A stretch of 25,363 nt of DNA from Polyangiaceae bacterium (GCA_025936205.1 JAICTU010000060.1:1-25363); one strand, 5' to 3'. Shown: positions 16,598 to 24,055, counted from the first letter of the stretch. Numbers and translations are program-made. The notes: a model not told the origin generated them from the sequence alone.

Positions 16598-16674
16598 ACT
16601 GCCCCGGGGCGCGCACTCGGAGCAGCAATTGAAATTTGAGCGCGACTACCTCAGGGTGGCGTGAGGAGCCTGAC

Positions 16675-18075
16675 ATGAGCACGCGCTGTACAAACTCGTT
16701 GCTGAGCTATTCCGTGATGGTGGGTGGACTGCTCGCGGCTGCACCGGCGGGGGCGGCTTCACTCCAGCAACTGCCCCAGAACGAGTGGTGGGCTGGCGAA
16801 AGCGGCCTGCCCAGCTACGTCAACATGTACCTTTACGTCCCTGACCAGGTGGCGGCGAAGCCGCCGCTGGTGGTGGCTCCGCACCACTGCCAGGGCACCG
16901 GTCCCGGCACCTTCGGCGAGATGTCGAGCCTGGTGTCCCTCGCGGATCAGAGCGGCTTCATCCTCATTTTCCCGGAAGCGACCGGGCAGAACTGCTGGGA
17001 TGCGGGCTCGGCTCGCTCGCTCACTCACGACGGCAAAGGCGACACCCACGCGATCGTACAGATGGTGAGGTACACGCTCGCACGCTTCGGCGGCAACCCG
17101 GCGCGCGTCTACTCGGTGGGCGGCTCTTCGGGAGGCATCATCACGGAAGCGCTACTCGGAGTTTACCCCGATGTCTTCATGGCCGGCGTCTCCTACATGG
17201 GCGTGCCTGCCGGGTGCTGGGCGAGCGGCTACAACGACGTCGTGGGCAAGCCGGCGAACGGCACGGGCCAGTGGAGCGGCGCGTGTGCGGGAGGCAACGT
17301 CATGCAGAGCGGCGAGGCCTGGGCCGAGCTCGCTCGCTCCTTCTTTCCGGGTTACGCGGGGCATCGCCCGCGCCTGCAGCACTGGCACGGCACTGCGGAC
17401 ACGACGATCAACCCCAGGAATCTGGCGGAAGATGTCAAGCAGTGGACCACCGTGCTGGGTCTGAGCGAAACACCGACGGGCACCGACACGCCAGCGAGCG
17501 GTACGACGCGCCAGTACTGGCAGAACGCTTGCGGCTACACCGTTTACGAGACGTTCTCGCTGGCGAGCGTGGGACACGCCGTGCCCTTCAATGGCAGTGC
17601 CGTGGCGGCCTACTTCGGCCTCGGCGATGTCAACGCAGCCGATCCGGAAACGGTGGCGTGCCCCGATGTGATGCCGGGAACTGGCGTGGAAGCCGCGCCT
17701 GCCGATAGCGGTAACCCGGCTGGCGGAAGCGATGTTCCAAGCGCCGGCGCACCGCCGTCCGCCGCAGGGTCTGAGGGCCCCATCGCAACGTTGGGTCCGT
17801 CATCGCGCGGCGATGCCATCAGCCCCGGCGGGCCCGGCGCACTCCCGCCAGGTGAGGTCACGGGAGCTGCCCCGGCAGAGGGCGCGACAGCGCCGGAAGC
17901 GCTCGGCATGCCCGGTGCTTCGAGCAGCGCGGGCTCTGACGTGCTGGCGAAGAGGAGTTCGGCGAGCTGCGCGCTGGGGACGCCGGGCGCCGCGCGCACG
18001 GCGCCCGGAGGCGTGTTGGCATTCGTCACCTGCGCGCTGGCGCTCAGGCGTCGCCGGCAGCGCGCGTCAGCCTGA
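16675..18075 (+). CDS. CE1/PHB-depolymerase-type esterase with MYXO-CTERM tail (CE1-1)
   Basis: Probable acetylxylan or feruloyl esterase shown on the cell surface. From the ATG at 16675 (GAGGAG Shine-Dalgarno) the product has 466 residues. A signal peptide ends near AGAAS (about 29). The esterase domain (about 30-320) has the oxyanion region VVAPHHCQG (about 66-74), the nucleophile elbow in VGGSSGG (S152), HGTADTT (D242) and SVGHAVPF (H301). A 100-residue Pro/Gly/Ala linker follows. The C-terminus has a Cys (about 432), a hydrophobic stretch and RRRRQR. That is the MYXO-CTERM layout, processed by myxosortase-type intramembrane proteases in myxobacteria. It lies downstream of XylR-3 on the same strand behind a 362-bp regulatory gap. 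Substrate is inferred from context. Confidence 0.85.
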   Translation: MSTRCTNSLLSYSVMVGGLLAAAPAGAASLQQLPQNEWWAGESGLPSYVNMYLYVPDQVAAKPPLVVAPHHCQGTGPGTFGEMSSLVSLADQSGFILIFPEATGQNCWDAGSARSLTHDGKGDTHAIVQMVRYTLARFGGNPARVYSVGGSSGGIITEALLGVYPDVFMAGVSYMGVPAGCWASGYNDVVGKPANGTGQWSGACAGGNVMQSGEAWAELARSFFPGYAGHRPRLQHWHGTADTTINPRNLAEDVKQWTTVLGLSETPTGTDTPASGTTRQYWQNACGYTVYETFSLASVGHAVPFNGSAVAAYFGLGDVNAADPETVACPDVMPGTGVEAAPADSGNPAGGSDVPSAGAPPSAAGSEGPIATLGPSSRGDAISPGGPGALPPGEVTGAAPAEGATAPEALGMPGASSSAGSDVLAKRSSASCALGTPGAARTAPGGVLAFVTCALALRRRRQRASA

Positions 18076-18092
18076 GGAGCGTCAGCCTGAGG
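18064..18092 (+). repeat. 15-bp tandem duplication across the CE1-1 stop codon
   Basis: GCGTCAGCCTGAGGA (18064-18078) is followed directly by GCGTCAGCCTGAGG (18079-18092). The unit spans the last two codons and the TGA, so the duplication carries a second in-frame stop five codons later. It is probably slippage and probably neutral. Confidence 0.8.
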
Positions 18093-18107
18093 GGCGGGGC
18101 CGCCCTC
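18089..18107. terminator. Weak GC hairpin between convergent CE1-1 and CE1-2
   Basis: GAGG plus GCG pairs with CGC plus CCTC with a one-base bulge and a short loop. This is in the 30-bp gap between convergent stops and touches the CE1-2 stop codon. There is no T-tract. It may help bidirectional termination, but evidence is slight. Confidence 0.25.
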
Positions 18108-19218
18108 ACCGGTACGTATCGAGGAATTGCTTGATCACGCGCGCGCCGAAACAGGGCACGCCGTGATGCGACGTGCCGTATTGCGGGTCGTTGTGCTGGC
18201 ACCAGCGGGTGGTCTCACCGCAGCCATTGAAGTCCCTGCAGCCCGGGTTGACCTGAACGCCTCCGCTCGTGCAGCCGTCGACGGGAACCTCCGTGTAACT
18301 CTCCTGGCAGCCATTGCTGGTGCGATAGGGGACGATGTCCTTCAATCCCTCGCCGTCATTGAGCCCATACGCCTGCCGCTCCGTGTCGCCGATGCCGTGG
18401 ATCACCAACGCGGGGATCGGCTGCCATGAGGAGCAGTAGACCGAGGAGGCGACCGTGGCCACCGCGCGCCAGCGGCTTTCTCCGGCACAGAGGCGCTGCA
18501 CGATGAACTGCGCGCCGGAGCTGTGCCCGGTCGCGAACACTCGGTTCTTGTCGTAGCAAGCGTTGGCGTCGAGCGCGGCGAAGATGGCGTCGATCTTCGG
18601 TGCGTCCACACCGTCGCTCCAGCCGTTTCCGGCGCTCTTCGGGTAAAAGACGATGTAGTTGTTCTGCAGCGTGGCTCCCAGGATACCCTGGAGCTGAGTG
18701 TTCGGATTGCCCGCGGCGTGAAATGCCATCACTACCGGCAGCGGCGTGACGCCGTCGTAACCGGGCGGCACACTAAAGAGCGTGTTGGGAAGGTTGAAGG
18801 AGGGTGATGCGCCCCCCATACCGCACCTGGCGCTCGGAATTGGCGCTCCCTCCGCGCCATTGGCCCCGCTCCCGTCCGTCCCATCCCCCGCTGCGGCCGG
18901 CGGCTCGCTGCCTTGCGCCGGATCCCCTCCGCCCATGGCTGCCTCGTTCTGATCTCCGCCTCCTGCGCTCGCTGGCGGTGGGGTGAGCGGAAGGTCGGGC
19001 GTTGCGACGGGCTCCGACGTCGAGGGCGATGCGCTCACAGCGGGCGATGGCTCCTGGGCAGGAGCCGGGTCCGAAGCGGGGCCACTCTCCATGGCGACCG
19101 GCGCCGGCGGAGGCGGTTCACCATTTCCGAAGGGCGGCACGCTCGAACCGGACGTCCCCGACGAACAAGCGCTACACGCGAGCACGACGGCCAGACATTG
19201 CGGGGGATGCTTGAACAT
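18106..19218 (-). CDS. CE1/feruloyl-esterase-type lipoprotein (CE1-2)
   Basis: Probable surface esterase removing ferulate or acetate from arabinoxylan. From the ATG at 19218 the product has 370 residues; an ATG at 19236 would add six. The leader MFKHPPQCLAVVLACSACSSG is lipoprotein-like. A Pro/Ala/Gly/Ser linker of about 110 residues follows. The catalytic domain (about 131-370) has the strand PVVMAFHAAGNPNTQ, the nucleophile elbow ATGHSSGAQ (S233), HGIGDTE (D278) and GTSHHGVPC (His 351 or 352). Several Cys suggest disulfides. With the 19218 start, the promoter direct repeat sits at almost the same distance (110-132 bp) as in GH8 (109-131 bp), which favours this start slightly. It is convergent with CE1-1. 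Confidence 0.8.
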   Translation of the reverse strand: MFKHPPQCLAVVLACSACSSGTSGSSVPPFGNGEPPPPAPVAMESGPASDPAPAQEPSPAVSASPSTSEPVATPDLPLTPPPASAGGGDQNEAAMGGGDPAQGSEPPAAAGDGTDGSGANGAEGAPIPSARCGMGGASPSFNLPNTLFSVPPGYDGVTPLPVVMAFHAAGNPNTQLQGILGATLQNNYIVFYPKSAGNGWSDGVDAPKIDAIFAALDANACYDKNRVFATGHSSGAQFIVQRLCAGESRWRAVATVASSVYCSSWQPIPALVIHGIGDTERQAYGLNDGEGLKDIVPYRTSNGCQESYTEVPVDGCTSGGVQVNPGCRDFNGCGETTRWCQHNDPQYGTSHHGVPCFGARVIKQFLDTYR

Positions 19219-19540
19219 AAATTCTCGGAAGCCCATCGAGCGCAGTATCTCACGGCTGCTTCTGCAGATCCTCAGGCACGAACGGATCGTCACCAAAAAG
19301 CGCGCGCGAGCACAAAGATCGCGAGATACGCAAACAGGAAAATGCCGCGACGCAAATGCAGGCCCTGCGCAGGGCGCATTGCCAGAAATTCGTGAAGTCT
19401 TTAATCTGCGTGAGTCCGTTCCAGCTCGGTCGCAGCCGTCCTGGAGACGTCGACACAAGCCCCGCTCATCGACGCGGTCTGTTGCGCAGTGCTGTTCGCC
19501 GCCCGGCAGCTCTGCCTGGACGCCACCCGGAGTCGCACTC
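19219..19540. promoter_or_regulatory. Divergent intergenic region CE1-2 / HTH regulator
   Basis: These 322 bp hold the strongest copy of the direct-repeat element (19328-19356). The HTH-gene frame is open across the whole stretch, but its translation looks non-protein-like. I see no other gene. Confidence 0.45.
19328..19356. promoter_or_regulatory. 22-bp-spaced perfect ACGCAAA direct repeat upstream of CE1-2
   Basis: ACGCAAA occurs exactly at 19328-19334 and 19350-19356, 22 bp apart in the same orientation (TTTGCGT in CE1-2 sense). It lies about 110-138 bp upstream of the CE1-2 ATG at 19218. This is the cleanest copy of the element and the best reference for a motif model. AraC-family activators bind direct repeats with this period. 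Confidence 0.6.
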
Positions 19541-20347
19541 CTGACCAAACAGAAACAGCTCGCGCGCTCTCAGGCTCTGATCGCGGCGATCGTCCGTCAA
19601 ACGACGGTCCTGATCGCACAGCTCTCCACCGCAGCGGGCGTGCGCTCACCGCTCGGCCATGTCGTGGACGAGGTGTTCTCGGGCCTCGTCAGCGAATTGA
19701 ATCAGCAGGGCGTGAGCAACAAGGTCATCGCCGACATGTTCGGCATGGCGCTGCGCTCCTACCGCCAGAAAGTGCGGCGACTGGGCGAGTCCGCCACCTC
19801 ACGAGGCGCCACGCTGTGGAGCGCGGTCCAGGAGTTTTTGGCCGAGCGCGAGTGGAGCACGCGAGAGGAAGTGCTGGCACGCTTCAAACACGACGACGAG
19901 GTCTCCGTGAGGAGCATACTGAACGACCTCGTCGAGACCGGGCTCGCTGTTCGCTCGGGCCTCCGACACGAGGTGCGCTACCGAATCGCGACGGAGGAAG
20001 AGTTGCGCGACTCGGGGACAGAACCAGGCCATGGAGAAGCGGCGGGATGGGAGGCCGCAATCGTGGAGCATCACCGCGCTGTCTTGAATTCGATCGCCAC
20101 CACGGCAACTTGCGGGCGCCGAGCTGCACAGAACGGTGAGACTGGCGCAACTACGCTCCGCTTTGATGTATGGCCAGGCCACCCCAAGGAACGGGAGATC
20201 CGGCAACTGCTCGCGCAAACACGCGCGGCCGCCCTGCAGCTCTGGGCGGAGGCGAACGAGTCGTGCGAGCACGGTTCACACCCGGGCGCCTATCAGGTCC
20301 ACTTCTATGTTGGACAATACCTCGTCGCTGACGACGAGCTGCCTTGA
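19541..20347 (+). CDS. Myxobacterial HTH-type regulator-like protein, no ATG/GTG start visible
   Basis: Function uncertain. The frame encodes about 268 residues if it starts at CTG 19541 (LTKQKQLARSQALIAAIV). Features seen: a helical N-terminus; a segment with VVDEVFSGLVSELNQQGVSNKVIADMFGMALRSYRQKVRRL, which reads as a Fis/HTH-like DNA-binding helix pair; a winged-helix-like part (TREEVLARFKHDDEVSVRSILNDLVETGLAVRSG); and a C-terminal helical region with LAQTRAAALQLWAEANE. I recall similar proteins of unknown role in Polyangiales. No ATG or GTG is available between 19219 and the conserved part. The CTG, with CGGAG about 9 nt upstream, or the TTG at 19379, are the only candidates. It may be a CTG-initiated gene, a start-lost pseudogene or a sequence error. 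It is divergent from CE1-2. Confidence 0.6.
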   Translation: MTKQKQLARSQALIAAIVRQTTVLIAQLSTAAGVRSPLGHVVDEVFSGLVSELNQQGVSNKVIADMFGMALRSYRQKVRRLGESATSRGATLWSAVQEFLAEREWSTREEVLARFKHDDEVSVRSILNDLVETGLAVRSGLRHEVRYRIATEEELRDSGTEPGHGEAAGWEAAIVEHHRAVLNSIATTATCGRRAAQNGETGATTLRFDVWPGHPKEREIRQLLAQTRAAALQLWAEANESCEHGSHPGAYQVHFYVGQYLVADDELP

Positions 20348-20444
20348 GTGCGACGCGTTCCGACATTTGAAGCGACGCATCCGCGCCTGCAATGTGGCTC
20401 GCTACGCCTGTGCCAAAGACATGAGCAATCGGCGGCGGAGAACT

Positions 20445-20460
20445 CTGGTAACGTTACCAG
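20445..20460. promoter_or_regulatory. Perfect 16-bp LacI-like palindrome upstream of CE1-3
   Basis: CTGGTAACGTTACCAG is its own reverse complement, with the central CG dyad typical of LacI/GalR-family operators. It lies about 70-86 bp upstream of the CE1-3 ATG. A 13/16 copy lies just upstream of GH8 (6410-6425). The cognate regulator is not in the window. Confidence 0.7.
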
Positions 20461-20530
20461 CCTGCTGAGTGCGTGTTGCTGTTGCTCGGCGCAGCGCCGG
20501 CCGTGCCCGCGCATCGAAAGGCTCTACACC

Positions 20531-21760
20531 ATGAAGACTCGACACCCATCACGGGAACTTCGCTGCTACCTCTTCGGCGGCATCGCTGCTGCGCTCTCTA
20601 TCGGGGCCGCTGCCTGCTCGAGCAGCGATTCCGCCACTGCGCTCCCGCCCTCTGGGCTCTCACCCGCGCCGGAACCCGGTGCCACGCCGATGCAACCCGG
20701 AATGTCTCCGGAAATGACGAGCGCCCCAGCGCCGAGCGCGGCACCTGCAGAGGGCGCCGCAACGGCACCGTCGGCCTCCGAGGGCCAGCCCGTCACGGGC
20801 CTGACGATGCCTCCGGCGATGGGCGCGAGCGGCTCGAGCGAAACAACCCCCACTACCCCAGCTCCAGAAGTCAGCGCCACTGAGCCGGATCCCAGCGGCG
20901 AGTCCCCCGCTGGAGGGCCCCTGCCGGCAGTGCCCAGCGCGGGCTGCGGCCAGGCGCGTACCCTCCAAGACGGCACGCACACCATCACGAGCGGCGGAAT
21001 GGACCGCACCTACCTGCTCGAGACGCCCGACACCTACGACGCCACGTATCCCTATCGGGTCGTCTTCATGTTCCACTGGAACTATGGCTCGATCAACGCG
21101 ATCGTCAACCCGCCCGACGCGGATCGAAACACGGACCGTCCCTTCTATGGCCTGGGAGACCTCACGGATGGCAAGACGATCTTCGTCGTTCCGCAGGGGC
21201 TGGTCAACCAGGGTGGAGGGGCGGGCTGGGCGAACCCGAACGGTCGCGACGTGAACTTCACCGACGACATGCTGGCAGCCATTTCAGCAGACCTCTGTAT
21301 CGATACATCGCGCGTGTTCACGACCGGCTTTAGCTACGGCGCGGGTATGTCGGTGGCCCTCGCCTGCGTGCGCCCGGACAAGTTCCGGGCCGCCATCGTC
21401 TACGAGCCGGCCTTCATCAGCGGTGTCAATGCAGCGCAGTGTACGAAGCCGATCGCCTTCTTCCAGTCGCACGGCGTCGACGACCAGGTCCTCAACTATC
21501 AGACGGGTCTCAACGTCCTCAATACGTTCACGGCGCTGAATGGCTGCACGGCCGCGGTGCCGCCGGACCCGCCTGCCAATGGCCACACCTGCGAGACCTA
21601 CGAAGGCTGCTCGGTGCCGACCCGGTTCTGCAACTTCGGCGCTGGTGAAAACAACCCATTCAACACCAGCCTCCGAGGGCACTATCCGACAGCCAAGGAC
21701 CCAGGGCAGAGCACGAGCTGGGTGCCTGCGGAGGCCTGGAGCTTCATCAACCAATTTTAG
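20531..21760 (+). CDS. CE1/feruloyl-esterase-type lipoprotein (CE1-3)
   Basis: Probable surface feruloyl or acetyl esterase. From the ATG at 20531 (AAAGG about 10 nt upstream) the product has 409 residues. A leader with the hydrophobic stretch YLFGGIAAALSIGAAAC gives a lipobox-like Cys at about 29. A Pro/Ala/Ser linker runs to about 137. The catalytic domain (about 138-409) has the MDRTYLLETPDTYD opening, VFMFHWNYG (about 178-186), the nucleophile elbow TTGFSYGAG (S268), SHGVDDQV (D317 or D318) and LRGHYPT (H384). Several paired Cys suggest disulfides. The layout is related to CE1-2 but the sequences differ widely. The promoter carries the perfect palindrome. It converges on the AraC gene with a 9-bp gap. 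Activity is inferred from fold and context. Confidence 0.8.
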   Translation: MKTRHPSRELRCYLFGGIAAALSIGAAACSSSDSATALPPSGLSPAPEPGATPMQPGMSPEMTSAPAPSAAPAEGAATAPSASEGQPVTGLTMPPAMGASGSSETTPTTPAPEVSATEPDPSGESPAGGPLPAVPSAGCGQARTLQDGTHTITSGGMDRTYLLETPDTYDATYPYRVVFMFHWNYGSINAIVNPPDADRNTDRPFYGLGDLTDGKTIFVVPQGLVNQGGGAGWANPNGRDVNFTDDMLAAISADLCIDTSRVFTTGFSYGAGMSVALACVRPDKFRAAIVYEPAFISGVNAAQCTKPIAFFQSHGVDDQVLNYQTGLNVLNTFTALNGCTAAVPPDPPANGHTCETYEGCSVPTRFCNFGAGENNPFNTSLRGHYPTAKDPGQSTSWVPAEAWSFINQF

Positions 21761-21769
21761 TGCGCTGTA

Positions 21770-22687
21770 TCAGAGGGCACCAGCGAGCGGCGGCATGGCG
21801 CCGGAAAGCACGTCGCCGGTGCGCGTGGGATCGATGATCCCCTTGCGCACACGTTCGACGTGCTGCCCCGGCGCGTAACCCGTCACCTGCTTGAAGGCTC
21901 GATGAAATTGCGCGTAGCTGCCGAAGCCGACATCGAGCGCTGCGCGCAGCATGCTCGAATCGCATCCTTGGCCGTAGTCGCGGATGAAACGTTGGACGCG
22001 GTGGTGGTTTCTATACTGGACCAGGCCGATGCCGAAGCAGTGGGCGAACACGCGCGAGAGCCGCTCGCGACTCAGGGGGGTCGAGCGAGCCAGGGCATCC
22101 ATCGATTCAGGAGCGTCGGGTTCTCGGAGCAAGCGTGCCGCCTGCAGAGTTGCCGGGTGAGCCGCGCGCGGCACGGACCGCGCGGCGGGTAGAGCTCGCG
22201 CTGACCAGGCGAGGTGGAAGATGCGCGACAGGATCTCGCCGAACTGATGATCATCGGGCCGCAGCAAACCCTGCCGGGATTGCGCGCAGATGCCGGCGAG
22301 CGCAGCCGGCGGGAGGACGGTCATGCGCGGACCGTCAACCAGCTCGCGCACGGCCGCCCGGACCTGGGACTCGTATCCGGAGCTAGTTGCATCTTGCCTG
22401 CTCCGCACAGGCGCGCGCTCGGTGGTTCGGAAGCTGTGCACCCACAAGGACAGGTCGCGCGAAGCGGCGAGCAACTCGTGCTCGATGAGAGGCGGAATCC
22501 ACAAGGCCGCGGGCGCAACGATGCGCAGTTCGCGATGGGGAAACCAGTAGCGCGCTTCCCCGGCCGCGATCACGTTCAGCTCCAGCTCGTGATGGTAGTG
22601 CCGCCCGAAACGGGTGGAGGCTGGCGTGGCGTACCACAATCCACCGCGCGCTTCGCGAGGGCCAGGGAGCTCGAGCAGAACGGACAT
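21770..22687 (-). CDS. AraC-family transcriptional regulator with N-terminal cupin
   Basis: Predicted sugar-sensing regulator of the common AraC type (305 residues from the ATG at 22687). The N-terminal cupin shows FGRHYHHELELNVIAAGEARYWFPH, with clustered His and Glu, and IEHEL. The C-terminal double HTH includes MDALARSTPLSRERLSRVFAHCFG and LRAALDVGFGSYAQFHRAFKQVTGYAPGQHV. It is unrelated in its sensor to the three XylR-type regulators. It starts 17 bp after the GH16 stop on the same strand, so the two are probably co-transcribed and it may control beta-glucan genes. The longer open frame (to 22756) overlaps GH16 and lacks domain sequence. Confidence 0.85.
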   Translation of the reverse strand: MSVLLELPGPREARGGLWYATPASTRFGRHYHHELELNVIAAGEARYWFPHRELRIVAPAALWIPPLIEHELLAASRDLSLWVHSFRTTERAPVRSRQDATSSGYESQVRAAVRELVDGPRMTVLPPAALAGICAQSRQGLLRPDDHQFGEILSRIFHLAWSARALPAARSVPRAAHPATLQAARLLREPDAPESMDALARSTPLSRERLSRVFAHCFGIGLVQYRNHHRVQRFIRDYGQGCDSSMLRAALDVGFGSYAQFHRAFKQVTGYAPGQHVERVRKGIIDPTRTGDVLSGAMPPLAGAL

Positions 22688-22704
22688 ACAGGAAACGCGC
22701 GGCG

Positions 22705-23895
22705 TTAGACCGGTGCCTCGGGTTGATTGGTTCTCGGCCGGCGACGGCGGCAACACGCGATCAGGAGGCCCCCGGCAATGGCGAGCCAGCCGCTGCTGTC
22801 CGGGCGCGCGGGAGAGCTCACGCTGCAGCCGGCGTCGCTCGAGGGCCGCCGCATATCGGAAGGGGCTTCCTTCCCGCCGGTCGCGTTCGGAGCTGCTGTT
22901 GCGCCAGCGGCGCCCGCGCTGCTGGCGCTGCCGGCAGCGCCGTTCTGAGCGCCACCGCTGTCCGCGCCGCCGCGGGGTGCTGCAGGATTCATGACGGGAG
23001 TGCCCGCGCCGGCGCTACCGCCAGCGCCCGGGCTACCACCGGCGCCCGCGCTGGCGCTGGCGCCCGCGCTGCCGCCTGCACCCGCGCTCGTCTCCGGGCC
23101 TACTGCACTGCCCGCACCTGGGTCGGGCGGTGGTGCTCCGGCGAACCCAGTTGCCCCGTCTGCGGTCAGGGACAGCACGGCAACTCCGCCAGTGAGCCCC
23201 ACGTTGGCGGGCTGGTGCGTGGACAGGTTCTTCGGGGATGCCCAGTTGCCCAGAGTCCAGCCGCTCGGCAACGCGGGACCGTCAAACTCTTCCCGCCACT
23301 GGAGCGTGAACACCCCATCCGCGAAGGAGGAATACTGGACCCAGCTGATGTACTGTTGCAGCGGCAAAACGGCTGGATCAAAGTTGCCGCCGAAGCTGGC
23401 GTCACCAGGCCAGATGTTGAAATGCATCTGCATCCCGGAGGCCGCGTTATCGGCAAACGCTGCCGCCGTCTCGGGACCATCGCGCCTGATCTCGACACCG
23501 TCCACCAGGTAAGCGATGGAGCTCGGCGTCCACTCGAACGCGTAGGTGTGGTATTCGCCGCACAAGTCCGCTTCGAGCGTGGCGAACTGGTGGTGATCGA
23601 CCACCGGCAAACCATAGAGCGGGTTGGTTTGCAGTCGGCAGTCGGCGCCGAGCTTTTCGAAATCGAGCTCATTCCAGTACGTGCCGGTCATCTCGGAGCC
23701 GGGCTTCCACAGGAAGAAGGAGCTGATCACACCATCGCCGGCGGCGAATCGGATGCGAGCCTCGAAGCGCCCGTAGGTGTAGGTCTGATTTTGAAGGAGC
23801 TCGGCACTCGCGACGGCGCCGGCTTCAGCGGCCATCGTCAGCAGCACGAGTGTGAGGCTGAGCGGTAGGTAACAGTATTTCATCGGGACGCCCAT
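22705..23895 (-). CDS. Circularly permuted GH16 beta-glucanase (lichenase-like) with MYXO-CTERM tail
   Basis: Predicted secreted endo-beta-1,3-1,4-glucanase on the cell surface. The 396-residue product begins with a signal peptide (hydrophobic to about 28; the alternative ATG at 23883 drops four residues). The GH16 core starts at once with TYTYGRFEARIRFAAGDG (about 39-54) and the active site WNELDFEKLG (nucleophile E76, acid/base E80, ExDxE). EYHTYAFEWTP and HFNIWPGD follow. The strands that open ordinary GH16 enzymes come last: WREEFDGPALPSGWTLGNW (about 200-218) and NVGLTGGVAVLSLTAD. This permuted order is known from the Fibrobacter succinogenes lichenase. A 100-residue Gly/Ala/Ser linker and a MYXO-CTERM tail (Cys about 357, hydrophobic stretch, RRRRPR) complete it. 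It is co-oriented with the AraC gene. Confidence 0.88.
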   Translation of the reverse strand: MGVPMKYCYLPLSLTLVLLTMAAEAGAVASAELLQNQTYTYGRFEARIRFAAGDGVISSFFLWKPGSEMTGTYWNELDFEKLGADCRLQTNPLYGLPVVDHHQFATLEADLCGEYHTYAFEWTPSSIAYLVDGVEIRRDGPETAAAFADNAASGMQMHFNIWPGDASFGGNFDPAVLPLQQYISWVQYSSFADGVFTLQWREEFDGPALPSGWTLGNWASPKNLSTHQPANVGLTGGVAVLSLTADGATGFAGAPPPDPGAGSAVGPETSAGAGGSAGASASAGAGGSPGAGGSAGAGTPVMNPAAPRGGADSGGAQNGAAGSASSAGAAGATAAPNATGGKEAPSDMRRPSSDAGCSVSSPARPDSSGWLAIAGGLLIACCRRRRPRTNQPEAPV

Positions 23896-23944
23896 GGCCC
23901 TGAAGGATGGCGCGAGCGCGAGTGCGGCGTCTCTTCGTTTTGTG

Positions 23945-23959
23945 TCGCGTCCGACGCGA
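23945..23959. promoter_or_regulatory. 15-nt palindrome in the GH16 promoter
   Basis: TCGCGTCCGACGCGA is a perfect inverted repeat about one base, about 50-64 bp upstream of the GH16 start. Its right half ACGCGAA (23954) is followed 22 bp later by ACGGATC (23976), a weak match to the ACGCAAA-type direct repeat. Which geometry is used, if any, is unclear. Confidence 0.35.
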
Positions 23960-23977
23960 ACTGTTCCAGTTTACTAC

Positions 23978-24001
23978 GGATCCGGCCCGTTTGGCGGATC
24001 C
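23978..24001. promoter_or_regulatory. Inverted repeat GGATCCG/CGGATCC between GH16 and the Cys-rich gene
   Basis: GGATCCG (23978-23984) and CGGATCC (23995-24001) are exact reverse complements separated by 10 nt. The site lies downstream of the Cys-rich gene stop and upstream of the GH16 promoter, so it could be a hairpin terminator or an operator. Confidence 0.3.
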
Positions 24002-24055
24002 CGACGCTGCTGACGGAATGAGCCTAGCACGTGAGCTCGAGATCGACCGCATCGA

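Larger units (their letters stand above)
16313..16674. promoter_or_regulatory. Intergenic region upstream of CE1-1
   Basis: These 362 bp between XylR-3 and CE1-1 have no gene I can support. They contain the TTTGCGTC element twice in gene sense (16340 and 16590), one inverted ACGCAAA (16458-16464), and a short inverted repeat AGCAC-agtg-GTGCT (16412-16425). The density of TTTGCGTC-type sites is the highest in the window. Confidence 0.5.

Noticed and set aside
23041..23110. Repetitive GGCGCCCGCGCTGGC-like DNA considered as a repeat array or CRISPR
   Set aside because: It encodes the Gly/Ala/Ser linker of GH16; units are irregular and there are no spacers.
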